This document shows, in pieces, positions 7,664 through 15,988 of a stretch of DNA of 64,000 nt; position 1 is the stretch's first letter; each line of letters begins with the position of its first letter. The stretch comes from Salinicola corii (GTDB taxonomy: Bacteria > Pseudomonadota > Gammaproteobacteria > Pseudomonadales > Halomonadaceae). The notes under the pieces were generated by a model that saw only the letters and a list, made by a program, of their open reading frames with translations, did not search any database and was not told the DNA's origin. A program made the translations under genes and the position numbers. Location: contig NZ_VTPX01000009.1 of assembly GCF_008298015.1 (NCBI RefSeq), positions 148,049 to 212,048 of the forward strand, in the 5' to 3' direction.

Positions 7664-9057
7664 CATCGATTCGCCGTTATCTCAATTTCACCCTCGCTGG
7701 CGTGCTGGTCCTGGTCATGGCCCTGGCCGTGACCGCCGCCTACCTGATCACCCGACACGAGATGGAAGAGATCTTCGACGCTCAGTTGAGTCTGCAGGCT
7801 CGCGTCGTGTCGGGGCTCGTCGATATCGACACCACGCCGCAAACGTACGCGGCGATCGCGGAGCAGCTCTCGCAGCCGGGCCATTTTGCTCGCTGGTATG
7901 GCCAGACCGGCAGCCTCATCGACAAGATCGGCAATCCGAAACGCTACATTCACGAAGAGGGAATGCTGTCGCTGGGCTTCTGGGATGCCGAGCATCGACC
8001 GATTCTGATGGGGCCGCGCTGGCACGGGGAGGACGCCTTTCCGGCGCCGAGTGACGCGGGATATCGTTGGCAGCGCTTCGACGGCCATCGCTGGCGAGTA
8101 TTCAGCATGCCGATCGAGGGCGGGCGCTGGCTGAGCGTCGGACTGCGGGAAGCGTTTCAGGACGAACTCTCCAACAAGGTTGCGCTAGGCAATTTCGTCC
8201 CGTTGCTGTTGGCGCTGCCAATTCTGATCTGGTTGATCGCTCGGCTGATCCGGCGCGGCCTGGCGCCGATCGGGCATCTGTCCCGCCAGGTTCAGACCCG
8301 GGACGAAAAAGATCTCAGCCCGATTCGGGTGGCGGTGCCACGGGAGCTGCAGACTCTGCGCGGTGCGCTCAACGACTTCATCGAGCGACTCGGCCAGACG
8401 CTGGAGCGCGAGCGACGCTTTACCGCGGACGCGGCGCATGAGTTGAGAACACCGCTGGCGGCGATGAAGATTCATCTGGACAACGCCCGCTTTGGCGAAC
8501 CCAGCGCGCTGGACAAGGCTTACAGCGGCATCGAGCGATTGCAGCGAGTGGTCGAACAGCTGCTGCTGCTGGCCCGGCTCGATATTCATCAGGAGCGCCC
8601 GGCCCCGGAGCCGGTCTCGCTGCCGGCGCTGGTCATGGATCTGGCTGCCGACCTGTGGCCGCTGGCCGAATCGCAGCAGCAGGAGCTGGAGATCGTCGAG
8701 GACGACCCTGTCAGCGTGACGGGCAACGCCACCGAGCTGGGAATCCTGATTCGCAATCTGATGGACAACGCACTGCGCTATACCCCGTCGGGCGGTCGGG
8801 TTGTCGTGACCATGGGGATTGAAGAGCAGCGCCCGTGGCTGAGAATCGCCGACTCCGGACCAGGGATCCCCGAGTCCATGCTGGAAGCCGTGACCCAACG
8901 CTTCCAGCGGGCATCCGATCAGCGCATCAGCGGCAGCGGTCTGGGCTTGTCGATTGCCGTCGAGCTCGCCGAGCGCCAGCGTGTGAGAATGTCTCTCGCC
9001 AACCGCGACGGTGGAGGGCTGGCGGTGCGACTGGACTGGCTGGACGTCGTCGCCTGA
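7660..9057 (+). CDS. sensor histidine kinase, PmrB/QseC-like
   Basis: 465 residues. TM1 at about 10-30, a periplasmic domain to about 175, TM2 at 178-195, a HAMP-like linker, then HisKA with His260 in FTADAAHELRTPLAAMK. The ATPase domain shows the N box NLMDNALRYTPSGG, G1 IADSGPGIPESM and G2 GSGLGLSIAVELAE. Arrangement and overlap with the upstream regulator identify it as its partner. QseC/PmrB-type sensors respond to Fe3+, acidity, cationic peptides or hormones; the signal here is unknown. The periplasmic loop is long enough for sensing and is the least conserved part. Confidence 0.92.
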   Translation: MTSIRRYLNFTLAGVLVLVMALAVTAAYLITRHEMEEIFDAQLSLQARVVSGLVDIDTTPQTYAAIAEQLSQPGHFARWYGQTGSLIDKIGNPKRYIHEEGMLSLGFWDAEHRPILMGPRWHGEDAFPAPSDAGYRWQRFDGHRWRVFSMPIEGGRWLSVGLREAFQDELSNKVALGNFVPLLLALPILIWLIARLIRRGLAPIGHLSRQVQTRDEKDLSPIRVAVPRELQTLRGALNDFIERLGQTLERERRFTADAAHELRTPLAAMKIHLDNARFGEPSALDKAYSGIERLQRVVEQLLLLARLDIHQERPAPEPVSLPALVMDLAADLWPLAESQQQELEIVEDDPVSVTGNATELGILIRNLMDNALRYTPSGGRVVVTMGIEEQRPWLRIADSGPGIPESMLEAVTQRFQRASDQRISGSGLGLSIAVELAERQRVRMSLANRDGGGLAVRLDWLDVVA

Positions 9058-9119
9058 TTCCATTTGCCTGACCCCGCTCTCGAGGTGCCGGATTCGACGC
9101 CACGAGAGGTGCTTTGGCT

Positions 9120-10862
9120 TCAAACGCTGGGCGCGCTGCCGGTGTCGTCCGGCAACGTGGTGGGCGCCACGAATATTGTTGCCGCGTCGGCATCGCCCTG
9201 GCATCGGCCGACGGCGGTTGCCGGGATGAGCCACCAGTCGTCGCCATTCTGAATGCCCATGTCATGAATCTGGTCGCGGTTGATGCAGTCGTAATCCTTG
9301 GCCTGGCGTTTCATCGCAAACATCCAGCGGCTTCGATCCTGCTGCAGCCAGGCGAACGCTCGCCGGAACTGAGCGCTGGCGGGGGTGCGGTCGCCGAACT
9401 GGATGCTGGGTTGGCGCGACTGGAGCAGGAACTCCTCGTCGAAGTCCGGCATCGCCAGCCAGGCGCCGGCGCCGGTGATCGACCGAACCTGAGCCATCAT
9501 GCCACGTGGCGAGCGGGCGTGATCCTGCAGTGCGTAGCCCCAGGTCGACCAGCTCACCCAGAACACCACCAGCCAAATGGTCAACGCCCAGAGCCCACGA
9601 CGAGGCCGCAGGGCCAGTAGTCCGGCCGCGATGGTGCCGATCACGATCCACCAGGCCCACGGGGACACGGCATGACGCTCGGCGACCTTGGCCAGCGCGG
9701 GCAGGCCTGCGGCGCCAAGAACACCCGCGGCCAACAGCAGCCCGCCCAGCAATGTCAGCAGGCCGAAACCCAGCCAGTGCAGGCGCTTCCTGGTGACGAG
9801 CCCCGGCAGCAGTGGGGCCATCGCCAACACCAGTAGTGGTAAGGTCGGTAGCATGTACACACCGCGCTTGCCAGGCGAGAGGGAAAAGAAGATCACGATC
9901 AGCACGATCGAACTGAGCGGCAGCAGGAACCGTGGATCGGATCGCCGCAGGCGGCGCCACCAGGCGGGCAACGCCCACGGAAAGGCGAGAATCAACGGCA
10001 TCCACGCCCAGGGCAGTACGCTGACCAGGTAGTAGTACCAGGGTTCGAGATGGGTCCAGGAGTCGGCGTACCGCTGCCCGGTCTGCTTGAACAGGATGTT
10101 GTCCCGGTAGGCTGCCAGCGATGGATCGTCTCCCCAGGTCGACATGACGATCATCGGCACTGCCCAGGCGGCAATGCACAGCAGCATGGCAGCGATGCCC
10201 TGAATGGCATCCTTGAGCGTGATGCGTGTGATCGGTCCGCGGGAGTGTCCGGAATAGGTCATCCACAGCCAGGCCGGGAGCAGTGTCAATGGCAGGATGC
10301 CGACGCCTTTGGTGATGATGCCCAGGCCCATCGCTGCCCAGCCCGCCAGCCACCAGATTCTGGCGGGGCCAAGCAGCGCGTGGCGCAACAGGCCATAGGT
10401 GGCGAGCGTGGTGCAGAAAGTCAGCATCATGTCGATCTGGGCGGTCTTGGCCTGCAGCACGAACTGGAATGCACTCAGCAGCGCCAGTCCCGACATCAGC
10501 GCGATACGCCGACCGTACAGCCGACGACACAAATCCACCGTCAACAGTAGGGTGCCGATACCGGCGAGGGCGGTGGGAATCAGGAAGCCCCAGCGCACGG
10601 AGCCGGTCAGCCAGATGCTTAGTGCCGATGCCCACATGAATACCGGAGGCTTGTCGGGATAGAGCTCGCCGCCACGATGCGGAAACCAGAACTGTCCGGT
10701 TCGCAACATCTCCAGCGCGTTGAGCGCGAAACGCGGTTCATCGGCCGGCCAGGGGTCGCGCAGGCCGATACCGATGCCCAGCAGGACGATGGTGAAAAGC
10801 AGCAACAACAGCCAGGCACGCCGATAGTGGGCCTGCGAGGGATCGGACAGGAAGCGCCGCAT
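9120..10862 (-). CDS. ArnT-like GT83 glycosyltransferase (second copy)
   Basis: 580 residues. N-terminal helix LLLLLFTIVLLGIGIGL is followed by the periplasmic acid motif DPWPADEPRFALNALEML and by GGELYPDKPPVFMWASAL, the same signature order as the first copy but clearly a distinct paralogue. About a dozen membrane helices follow, then a periplasmic C-terminal domain. It is the last gene of a minus-strand unit: GT2, then LAB_N protein, then this transferase. It would carry out the final transfer of the lipid-linked sugar onto lipid A, core or another periplasmic acceptor. It converges with the sensor kinase gene, 62 bp apart. Confidence 0.85.
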   Translation of the reverse strand: MRRFLSDPSQAHYRRAWLLLLLFTIVLLGIGIGLRDPWPADEPRFALNALEMLRTGQFWFPHRGGELYPDKPPVFMWASALSIWLTGSVRWGFLIPTALAGIGTLLLTVDLCRRLYGRRIALMSGLALLSAFQFVLQAKTAQIDMMLTFCTTLATYGLLRHALLGPARIWWLAGWAAMGLGIITKGVGILPLTLLPAWLWMTYSGHSRGPITRITLKDAIQGIAAMLLCIAAWAVPMIVMSTWGDDPSLAAYRDNILFKQTGQRYADSWTHLEPWYYYLVSVLPWAWMPLILAFPWALPAWWRRLRRSDPRFLLPLSSIVLIVIFFSLSPGKRGVYMLPTLPLLVLAMAPLLPGLVTRKRLHWLGFGLLTLLGGLLLAAGVLGAAGLPALAKVAERHAVSPWAWWIVIGTIAAGLLALRPRRGLWALTIWLVVFWVSWSTWGYALQDHARSPRGMMAQVRSITGAGAWLAMPDFDEEFLLQSRQPSIQFGDRTPASAQFRRAFAWLQQDRSRWMFAMKRQAKDYDCINRDQIHDMGIQNGDDWWLIPATAVGRCQGDADAATIFVAPTTLPDDTGSAPSV

Positions 10863-10876
10863 GAGCGAGGTCTCGT

Positions 10877-11173
10877 TCAGAAATTCGAGGGGGTTTCCGG
10901 GACGCTAGCCTGGTGCTTTTCCCGCCGGATCAGCATCAGGTTACGAATGTAGATGACCAGGCCAGCGCCCTGACCGGCGATGAACACCGGGTCGCGACGG
11001 TAGATGGCATAGGCCAGCAGCGTGGCGCCGCCGCCGAGGCTGAAGAACCAGAAGGCGACGGGAATGACGCTGCGTCTGGCGCGTTCGCTGGCGAGCCACT
11101 GAATGATGAAGCGGGCCGAAAACAGGGCCTGCCCGATGAAACCGATAATCACCCATATCCATTCCTGATTCAT
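10877..11173 (-). CDS. LAB_N (lipid A biosynthesis N-terminal) domain membrane protein
   Basis: 98 residues with three hydrophobic segments: WVIIGFIGQALFSARFIIQW, then VIPVAFWFFSLGGGATLLAYA, then VFIAGQGAGLVIYIRNLMLI. These match the LAB_N domain found at the N-terminus of some LpxB proteins and as stand-alone small proteins. Stand-alone copies commonly sit between a GT2 dolichyl/undecaprenyl-phosphate sugar synthase and a GT83 enzyme, as here, suggesting a role in handling or flipping the lipid-linked sugar; that role is inference. Its start overlaps the GT2 stop by 4 bp (ATGA). Confidence 0.88.
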   Translation of the reverse strand: MNQEWIWVIIGFIGQALFSARFIIQWLASERARRSVIPVAFWFFSLGGGATLLAYAIYRRDPVFIAGQGAGLVIYIRNLMLIRREKHQASVPETPSNF

Positions 11174-11973
11174 GACGTCGCCTCCTTGCCATCAGTGCGC
11201 CGATGATCGGTCACTGCGTCGCCGGCCGGGGCCGTCATCGCCGCCGGCAGCTCGACGCAGGTCGCGGGTAGCCGGCTACGTCGGCGTAACCACATCACTC
11301 CGACCATATCCACCAGTCCGACCCACAGGCGGTTGTTGAGCCCATAGTGCGATTCCCCTGCTCCTCGTGGTCGATGGTTGACCGGAACAGAAACGCACTG
11401 GCCGCCTTGGGCGCGTATCAGCGCCGGCAGAAAGCGGTGCATGTGATCGAAATAGGGTAGCGACACGAAGGCGTCGCGACGCACCACCTTGAGCCCGCAA
11501 CCGGTATCCGGCGTGGCATCGTTCAACAGCGCCGAGCGCACGCGATTGGCGACCCTGGATGACGTGCGCTTGATCCAGTCGTCGCGACGATTGATGCGAT
11601 GACCCGCGACCAGCGCGACATCTCCACGCCGAGCGCGCTCGAACAGCCTGGGCAGGTCGGCCGGATCGTTCTGGCCGTCGCCGTCGAGCGTGCCGAGCCA
11701 GATGCCTCGCGCGGCCCTGGCTGCCTGCCAGACGGAGGTGCTTTGCCCCGCACTCAGCGCATGGCGCATCGGACGCAGGCGGGGGGACCGCGCCGCGCGT
11801 CGTTCCAGTAGATCCCAGGTGCCGTCGGTCGAGGCGTCGTCGACCACGATCACTTCGTGGTCGATATCGGCCAGCGCCCGCTCGATCTCGTCGAGCAGGC
11901 CGGGTAGATTGCCGGCCTCGTCCTTGGCCGGTATCAGGATCGAGAGCAGGGGGGAGTGAAGGGGTGAGCGCAT
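11170..11973 (-). CDS. GT2 undecaprenyl-phosphate glycosyltransferase (ArnC/DPM-like)
   Basis: 267 residues from the ATG at 11973, which has AGGGAA upstream; an ATG at 12021 is possible but weaker. GT-A fold: LLSILIPAKDEAGNLPGLLDEI, VIVVDDASTDGTWDLLE, the metal-binding acid run GTLDGDGQNDPADLPRL, and the DPM-type DTGCGLKVVRRDAF and FLPALIRAQGG. Unlike ArnC it lacks an obvious pair of C-terminal membrane helices after GLNNRLWVGLVDMVGVMWL (one segment). It probably joins a nucleotide sugar to undecaprenyl phosphate on the cytoplasmic face, for the GT83 enzyme encoded downstream. A PmrA-type box lies 150 bp upstream. Confidence 0.85.
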   Translation of the reverse strand: MRSPLHSPLLSILIPAKDEAGNLPGLLDEIERALADIDHEVIVVDDASTDGTWDLLERRAARSPRLRPMRHALSAGQSTSVWQAARAARGIWLGTLDGDGQNDPADLPRLFERARRGDVALVAGHRINRRDDWIKRTSSRVANRVRSALLNDATPDTGCGLKVVRRDAFVSLPYFDHMHRFLPALIRAQGGQCVSVPVNHRPRGAGESHYGLNNRLWVGLVDMVGVMWLRRRSRLPATCVELPAAMTAPAGDAVTDHRRTDGKEATS

Positions 11974-12122
11974 TGATGGTAATTCCCTGGCGAGCTGACC
12001 GGCTGCCTGGGCGCTCGACATCACTCGTCTCGCAGGATGTGTGGCCCAGGCAGTTCCGGTCTGGCTCGATTGAACGTGTCGCGGAGCGCGCGAGCGGAGT
12101 TCCGCCATGGTCGCGAGCCAGA

Positions 12123-12139
12123 CTTAAAGGAATCTTAAG
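12123..12139 (-). promoter_or_regulatory. PmrA-type box upstream of the GT2-LAB_N-GT83 operon
   Basis: On the minus strand it reads CTTAAGATTCCTTTAAG: CTTAAG-N5-TTTAAG, an exact match to YTTAAK-N5-YTTAAK. It also reads acceptably on the other strand. It is 150 bp upstream of the GT2 start. Confidence 0.65.
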
Positions 12140-12208
12140 CGATAGTCGCGGGGAGGACATTCCAACCAACCAAGGGGCGTCCTCCGCGTGGTGGCCGATG
12201 CTCGAGAA

Positions 12209-13285
12209 TCAGCCGAACAGGTCCTGCTGGGCGTGGGGCGCACGGAAGCGGGTGGTATCGAGCCCCATGTCCGCTCGTTGTCCCATTCCCAGCCGCTTCG
12301 CGGCGCGGCGGAAGCGTTGGCCGATCATGTCCACGAACAGGCCGTCGCCACGCATGCGATGGCCGAAGCGGCTGTCGTTGCTCTGGCCCCCGCGAGATTG
12401 GCGAATCAGGCTCATCACCTTGCCCGCGCGCTCCGGATAGTGCGCCTCCAGCCAGGCCTCGAACAGCGGCGTCACCTCGCGCGGCAGGCGGAGTAGCGTC
12501 CAGTTGGCGGTTCGGGCGCCGGCGTCGGCGGCTCGGGCCAGGAGCGTCTCGATTTCGCTGTCGTTGATGGCGGGTATCACCGGCGCCACCAGTACGCCGA
12601 CCGGCACCCCGGCCTGGTGCAGGTCCCTGATGACCTTGAGGCGCGCCGCGGGTGAGGCGGTGCGCGGCTCCAGGGTGCGTTTCAACTCGTTGTCGAGCGA
12701 GGTCAGGCTGACGAAGACGCGCACCAGGCGCTGGCGGGCCATCTCGGCCAACAGTTCCCGGTCGCGTAGGATCAGTGCGCTCTTGGTCACCAGCGTGACC
12801 GGATGGCGACACGCCAGCAGCAGCTCCAGCAGCGAGCGCGTCGTACCGTGTTGGGCCTCGATCGGCTGATAACAGTCGGTGTTGCCGGAGAGATTGATGG
12901 GGCGGCAGGCGTAACCGGGCTTGCACAGCTCCTCGCGCAGCCGGTCCGCCATGCCGGTCTTGGCGATCAGGCGCGTCTCGAAATCGATGCCGGGAGAGAG
13001 ATCCCAGTAGGCGTGGCTGGGCCGGGCGTAGCAGTAGATGCAGCCGTGCTCGCAGCCGCGATAGGGATTGAGCGAACGATCGAACCCCAGGTCCGGCGAT
13101 TGATTCCAGGAGAGCGCCGTACGGGGCGCCTCGAACTGGACCTGGGTGGCGATCCGGGGCGGCAGCTCTTCCTGCCACCAGCCGTCGTCTTCCCGGGTAC
13201 TGTGGGTGGGCTGGAAACGGTTGTCGGGATTGTAGGTCGCGCCGCGGCCTTTCATGGGGCCGGTAGGCCTGGAGGGAGACGTCAT
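12209..13285 (-). CDS. PA0069-family radical SAM protein
   Basis: 358 residues from the ATG at 13285. After a basic N-terminus (GRGATYNPDNRFQP) comes the radical SAM cluster motif CEHGCIYCYARPSH (Cx3Cx2C), then DFETRLIAKTGMADRLREEL, NLSGNTDCYQPIEAQ and VTLVTKSALILRDRELL, as in the SplB-like PA0069 proteins. It should bind a 4Fe-4S cluster and cleave S-adenosylmethionine; substrate unknown. PA0069 is a member of the LexA regulon in Pseudomonas aeruginosa (established), and here a near-perfect LexA box lies 18 bp upstream, so a role in DNA damage response is likely. Confidence 0.9.
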   Translation of the reverse strand: MTSPSRPTGPMKGRGATYNPDNRFQPTHSTREDDGWWQEELPPRIATQVQFEAPRTALSWNQSPDLGFDRSLNPYRGCEHGCIYCYARPSHAYWDLSPGIDFETRLIAKTGMADRLREELCKPGYACRPINLSGNTDCYQPIEAQHGTTRSLLELLLACRHPVTLVTKSALILRDRELLAEMARQRLVRVFVSLTSLDNELKRTLEPRTASPAARLKVIRDLHQAGVPVGVLVAPVIPAINDSEIETLLARAADAGARTANWTLLRLPREVTPLFEAWLEAHYPERAGKVMSLIRQSRGGQSNDSRFGHRMRGDGLFVDMIGQRFRRAAKRLGMGQRADMGLDTTRFRAPHAQQDLFG

Positions 13286-13303
13286 GCCAGCGACTCCTGT
13301 GAA

Positions 13304-13323
13304 TACTGTCTATATATACAGTA
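13304..13323 (-). promoter_or_regulatory. LexA (SOS) box
   Basis: TACTGTCTATATATACAGTA differs from the consensus TACTGTATATATATACAGTA at one base and has the obligatory CTGT-N8-ACAG. It lies 18 bp before the radical SAM gene start, where it would block transcription until SOS induction. Confidence 0.9.
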
Positions 13324-13374
13324 TCACTGGAAACGACGGGGGTGAAAGCGATTTACAGAGGGAAGAGGGAAGAA

Positions 13375-13402
13375 CAGCGGCGCCGGGGTGTCGGCGCCGC
13401 TG
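13375..13402 (-). terminator. hairpin after btuB
   Basis: Perfect 10-bp stem CAGCGGCGCC / GGCGCCGCTG with an 8-nt loop, 33 bp downstream of the btuB stop. On the minus strand it is followed by a pyrimidine-rich run (TTCTTCCCTCTTCCC) rather than a pure T-tract. Confidence 0.6.
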
Positions 13403-13435
13403 AGTGCGAAAGTCATTTATGAATGCGAAAGGCAT

Positions 13436-15304
13436 CTAGAAACTGAGCTTCACGCCACCTTCGAGATAGCGGTCCTGGGTGTCATATCCATCCACCAGGT
13501 GATAATCCTTGTCGAAGGCGTTTTCCAGCTTGGCCGACAGTTCGACGGTCGGCGTGACCTGCCAGGCGGTGCGCAGATCGACCACGCCGTAGCCGGCCGT
13601 GGTGGTGTCGCCGTAGGGAAAGGCGAACTGCGTGTCGCGGCGGTCGCCCGCGGCCCGCAGGGTGGCGCCAACGGACCAGGCGGCGAGACTGTAATCGGCA
13701 TCGACCCGACCAAACGTCCTGGCGCGGCGCTTGAGGCGGTCGCCGGTATCGCGATCCTCCGGGTCCTGGTGAGTCAGGCTGGCGCGCAGGGCGAGACCGC
13801 CCTGTTGCCACCCACCGCTCAACTCGACGCCGCGGATGCGTGCTTCATCGACGTTGTAGGGAATATAGGTCGTCGGATCGTAGCTGATCAGATCGTCGAT
13901 CCGGCTCTCGAACACGGATACCCGAGCGTCCCAAGGGCCGCGATCCAGGGCCCAGAAGGCCTCCAGTGTCTTCGAGGTCTCGGCGTCGAGATCGGGGTTG
14001 GTGCCGTAAGGTCCGTAGAGATCGATCAGATTGGGCGCCTTGAAAGCAGTGCCGTAGCTGACGCCGATCCGCTGGAACCGGGTCAGGTGATAGGCATAGC
14101 CGAGATTACCGGTGGTCTCGTCGCCGAACCGTGAATCGTCGTCATAGCGCAATGAGCCCGATACTTCGTGGGGACCATATTGGCGTTGAACCATGGCGTA
14201 GAGGCCGTAGTTCTCGCGGCTGTCCTTTTGATATCGCGAGCCGTAGGCGTAATCGTCGTAGTCGAGGCGCTCCTCGCGGTAGTCGACCCCGAGCACGTCG
14301 ACGCCATTTCCCCGCGTGAAGCGGTGCTGCAATCCCAGCTCGTTGCGGTGTGACTCGGTGCGACTGTTGCGCTCGCCGTTGTAACGCTCCTCCCGCTGCT
14401 CGTCGAAATGACCGGCGGTAAGAATCATGTTCCAGTCGGTGTCGAGCGCAACGTCGAGCTGACCGCCGAAGGTCTGCAGATAACCCTCGGTCCGGCAGTC
14501 CTCGGATGCGCCCAGGGCACCGACGGGGTAACAGTCGTCGTAATCGGTGTCGAAGTTCTGGCGCAGAGCATTGAAGCTGAAGTCGACCCGGTCGTTGAAA
14601 CGGTGAGAAAGGCCCAATTGGCCACCACTGCGTTCGAAGCCATCGCGCTCGCCGCTGGTGTCGGCCTCAGTGGCGTTGAAGCCGTCGCCGTCGCGGCGAA
14701 ACAGGCTGGCGTTGAGGCGGGTGTCGTCGTCTCCCGTGGAGACGAACAGGTTCTGCTTGTTGGTGCTGTTTTCCCCGACTCTCAGGTTCAGCGCGCCTCG
14801 AGTACCATCGCCGCCACGCCGGGTGAATATCTGGATTACGCCGCCGATGGCATCAGCTCCATAGGCCGCCGCACGCGGGCCGCGCACGATTTCAATACGC
14901 TTGATCGCCTCGACCGGCAAGAACTCCAGGCTCGCACCGCCGCTCGTCGCCGAATTGACCCGGACGCCGTCGATCAGAACGACGCTATGATCGGACTCGC
15001 TGCCGCGTATGAACAGGCTGGTGAGGCTGCCGGGCGCGCCGGTCTGGGCGATCTCGATGCCGGCGCGGTTCTGCAGCAGCTCGACCACGCTATCCGCCTG
15101 GCTGCGCTCGATCTCGGCACGATCGATGATGGTGGTGCTGGCCAAGACGTCTGCCTGCGATTGCGGCAGGCGATTGGCAGTGACCTGGACATCGTCTAGC
15201 TGCTGTTGTCGTTGAGCCGGCGCCTGCTGGGCCTGGGCCGAAAGCGCGGTCATGGCGACCGTGAGCGCGACACCCGAGGCGACGGCGTTCTTGTTGTAAC
15301 GCAT
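13436..15304 (-). CDS. btuB: TonB-dependent vitamin B12 outer-membrane receptor
   Basis: 622 residues from the ATG at 15304 with GGGGA upstream. Signal peptide ends near ALSAQAQQ; TonB-box-like DDVQVTANRLPQSQ follows. Plug domain motifs are VVELLQNRAGIEIAQTG, LFIRGSESDHSVVLIDGVRVN and EIVRGPRAAAYGADAIGGVIQI, highly BtuB-like. The beta-barrel ends with GGVKLSF, the expected C-terminal Phe. BtuB imports cobalamin using TonB energy. A cobalamin riboswitch in the ~430-bp leader confirms the substrate. The btuF-like and cobO genes lie 10 kb away in the same window. Confidence 0.95.
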   Translation of the reverse strand: MRYNKNAVASGVALTVAMTALSAQAQQAPAQRQQQLDDVQVTANRLPQSQADVLASTTIIDRAEIERSQADSVVELLQNRAGIEIAQTGAPGSLTSLFIRGSESDHSVVLIDGVRVNSATSGGASLEFLPVEAIKRIEIVRGPRAAAYGADAIGGVIQIFTRRGGDGTRGALNLRVGENSTNKQNLFVSTGDDDTRLNASLFRRDGDGFNATEADTSGERDGFERSGGQLGLSHRFNDRVDFSFNALRQNFDTDYDDCYPVGALGASEDCRTEGYLQTFGGQLDVALDTDWNMILTAGHFDEQREERYNGERNSRTESHRNELGLQHRFTRGNGVDVLGVDYREERLDYDDYAYGSRYQKDSRENYGLYAMVQRQYGPHEVSGSLRYDDDSRFGDETTGNLGYAYHLTRFQRIGVSYGTAFKAPNLIDLYGPYGTNPDLDAETSKTLEAFWALDRGPWDARVSVFESRIDDLISYDPTTYIPYNVDEARIRGVELSGGWQQGGLALRASLTHQDPEDRDTGDRLKRRARTFGRVDADYSLAAWSVGATLRAAGDRRDTQFAFPYGDTTTAGYGVVDLRTAWQVTPTVELSAKLENAFDKDYHLVDGYDTQDRYLEGGVKLSF

Positions 15305-15487
15305 GTGATGTGATCCCCAACTGCGTGGCGCGATCGAGTACCGCCGTGGCCTGGGCGATGGCGATGGCGCTGAATCTTGACCAAGACGCAATGGGAGGAC
15401 GGACGTGACGAGACCCGCTGCGGGCGTCGGTTCGCTCGGGCAGGCAGGGTCGCCACTGGATGAGCCCTCCGCATCAACCAGTGAAGA

Positions 15488-15735
15488 GAAACGCGCCGGT
15501 CTCCGGACTCTCGCGCGATGACCCTCAGGTCATCCGATACGCACGCCTTCCCATAATCCCGGACGTTCCCTTGAAGTTGATTCTATCGAATCGATATCCG
15601 GTGGATCACAGTGGCTGGATGGCTTGATGGCGCATCCCGGTGGTATCCAAGGAAATGTAGTGTTCCTAACGCGATTACCGTTGCGGGGGCAGTGCGGGGT
15701 TCTCACCCGCTTCCCGAGGGAAACACTGTCTAAAT
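15488..15735 (-). ncRNA. cobalamin (AdoCbl) riboswitch in the btuB leader
   Basis: Read on the minus strand, 15681-15721 holds the 5' core: GGGAAGCGGGTGAGAACCCC, then GCCCCCGCAACGGTAA, matching the GGGAA..GGTG.AA.CC....CCCGC.ACTGT pattern. Further on, near 15553-15560, comes GGGAAGGC, then a hairpin (GATGACC / GGTCATC), and at 15491-15508 the closing AGTCCGGAGACCGGCGC, matching the GCCAGGAGACCGGC box. Order and spacing fit the cobalamin riboswitch. It ends about 180 bp before btuB and would repress it when B12 is plentiful. Confidence 0.93.
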
Positions 15736-15988
15736 GTCTGTGCAGTCAAATCGCGGCGTTGCGCGCTGCTCAAAGTCCTCACCTATAACCCATAGGCTCC
15801 GGCTTCTGCGCTGCGTGCGCCTTGCGCTTTATACTGCTCGACAATTGATACAGCGCTTCCCGTGCACACGTCTCTCGACGGGCCGGATTGTCGCAGCTTC
15901 CTCCCCACAAGTGAATTCAGGATCGGCATGGTGGCCGATGAAATCATGTGGAGACGGTACCCGCGGTGCCACGGACGGATGCAAGTCG
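15736..15988. other. intergenic region between riboswitch and MotB-like gene
   Basis: No convincing gene. It should hold the btuB transcription start and promoter (minus strand), and downstream sequence of the MotB-like gene. I could not identify a strong -35/-10 pair. Confidence 0.5.

Noticed and set aside
9120..10862. Eukaryotic-type protein mannosyltransferase
   Set aside because: The PMT superfamily fold is shared, but the DKPP motif and the GT2/LAB_N context fit ArnT-like GT83 enzymes better.
12135..13178. 347-codon frame overlapping the radical SAM gene
   Set aside because: Same strand, other frame; lacks the cluster motif and is Arg/Pro-rich.
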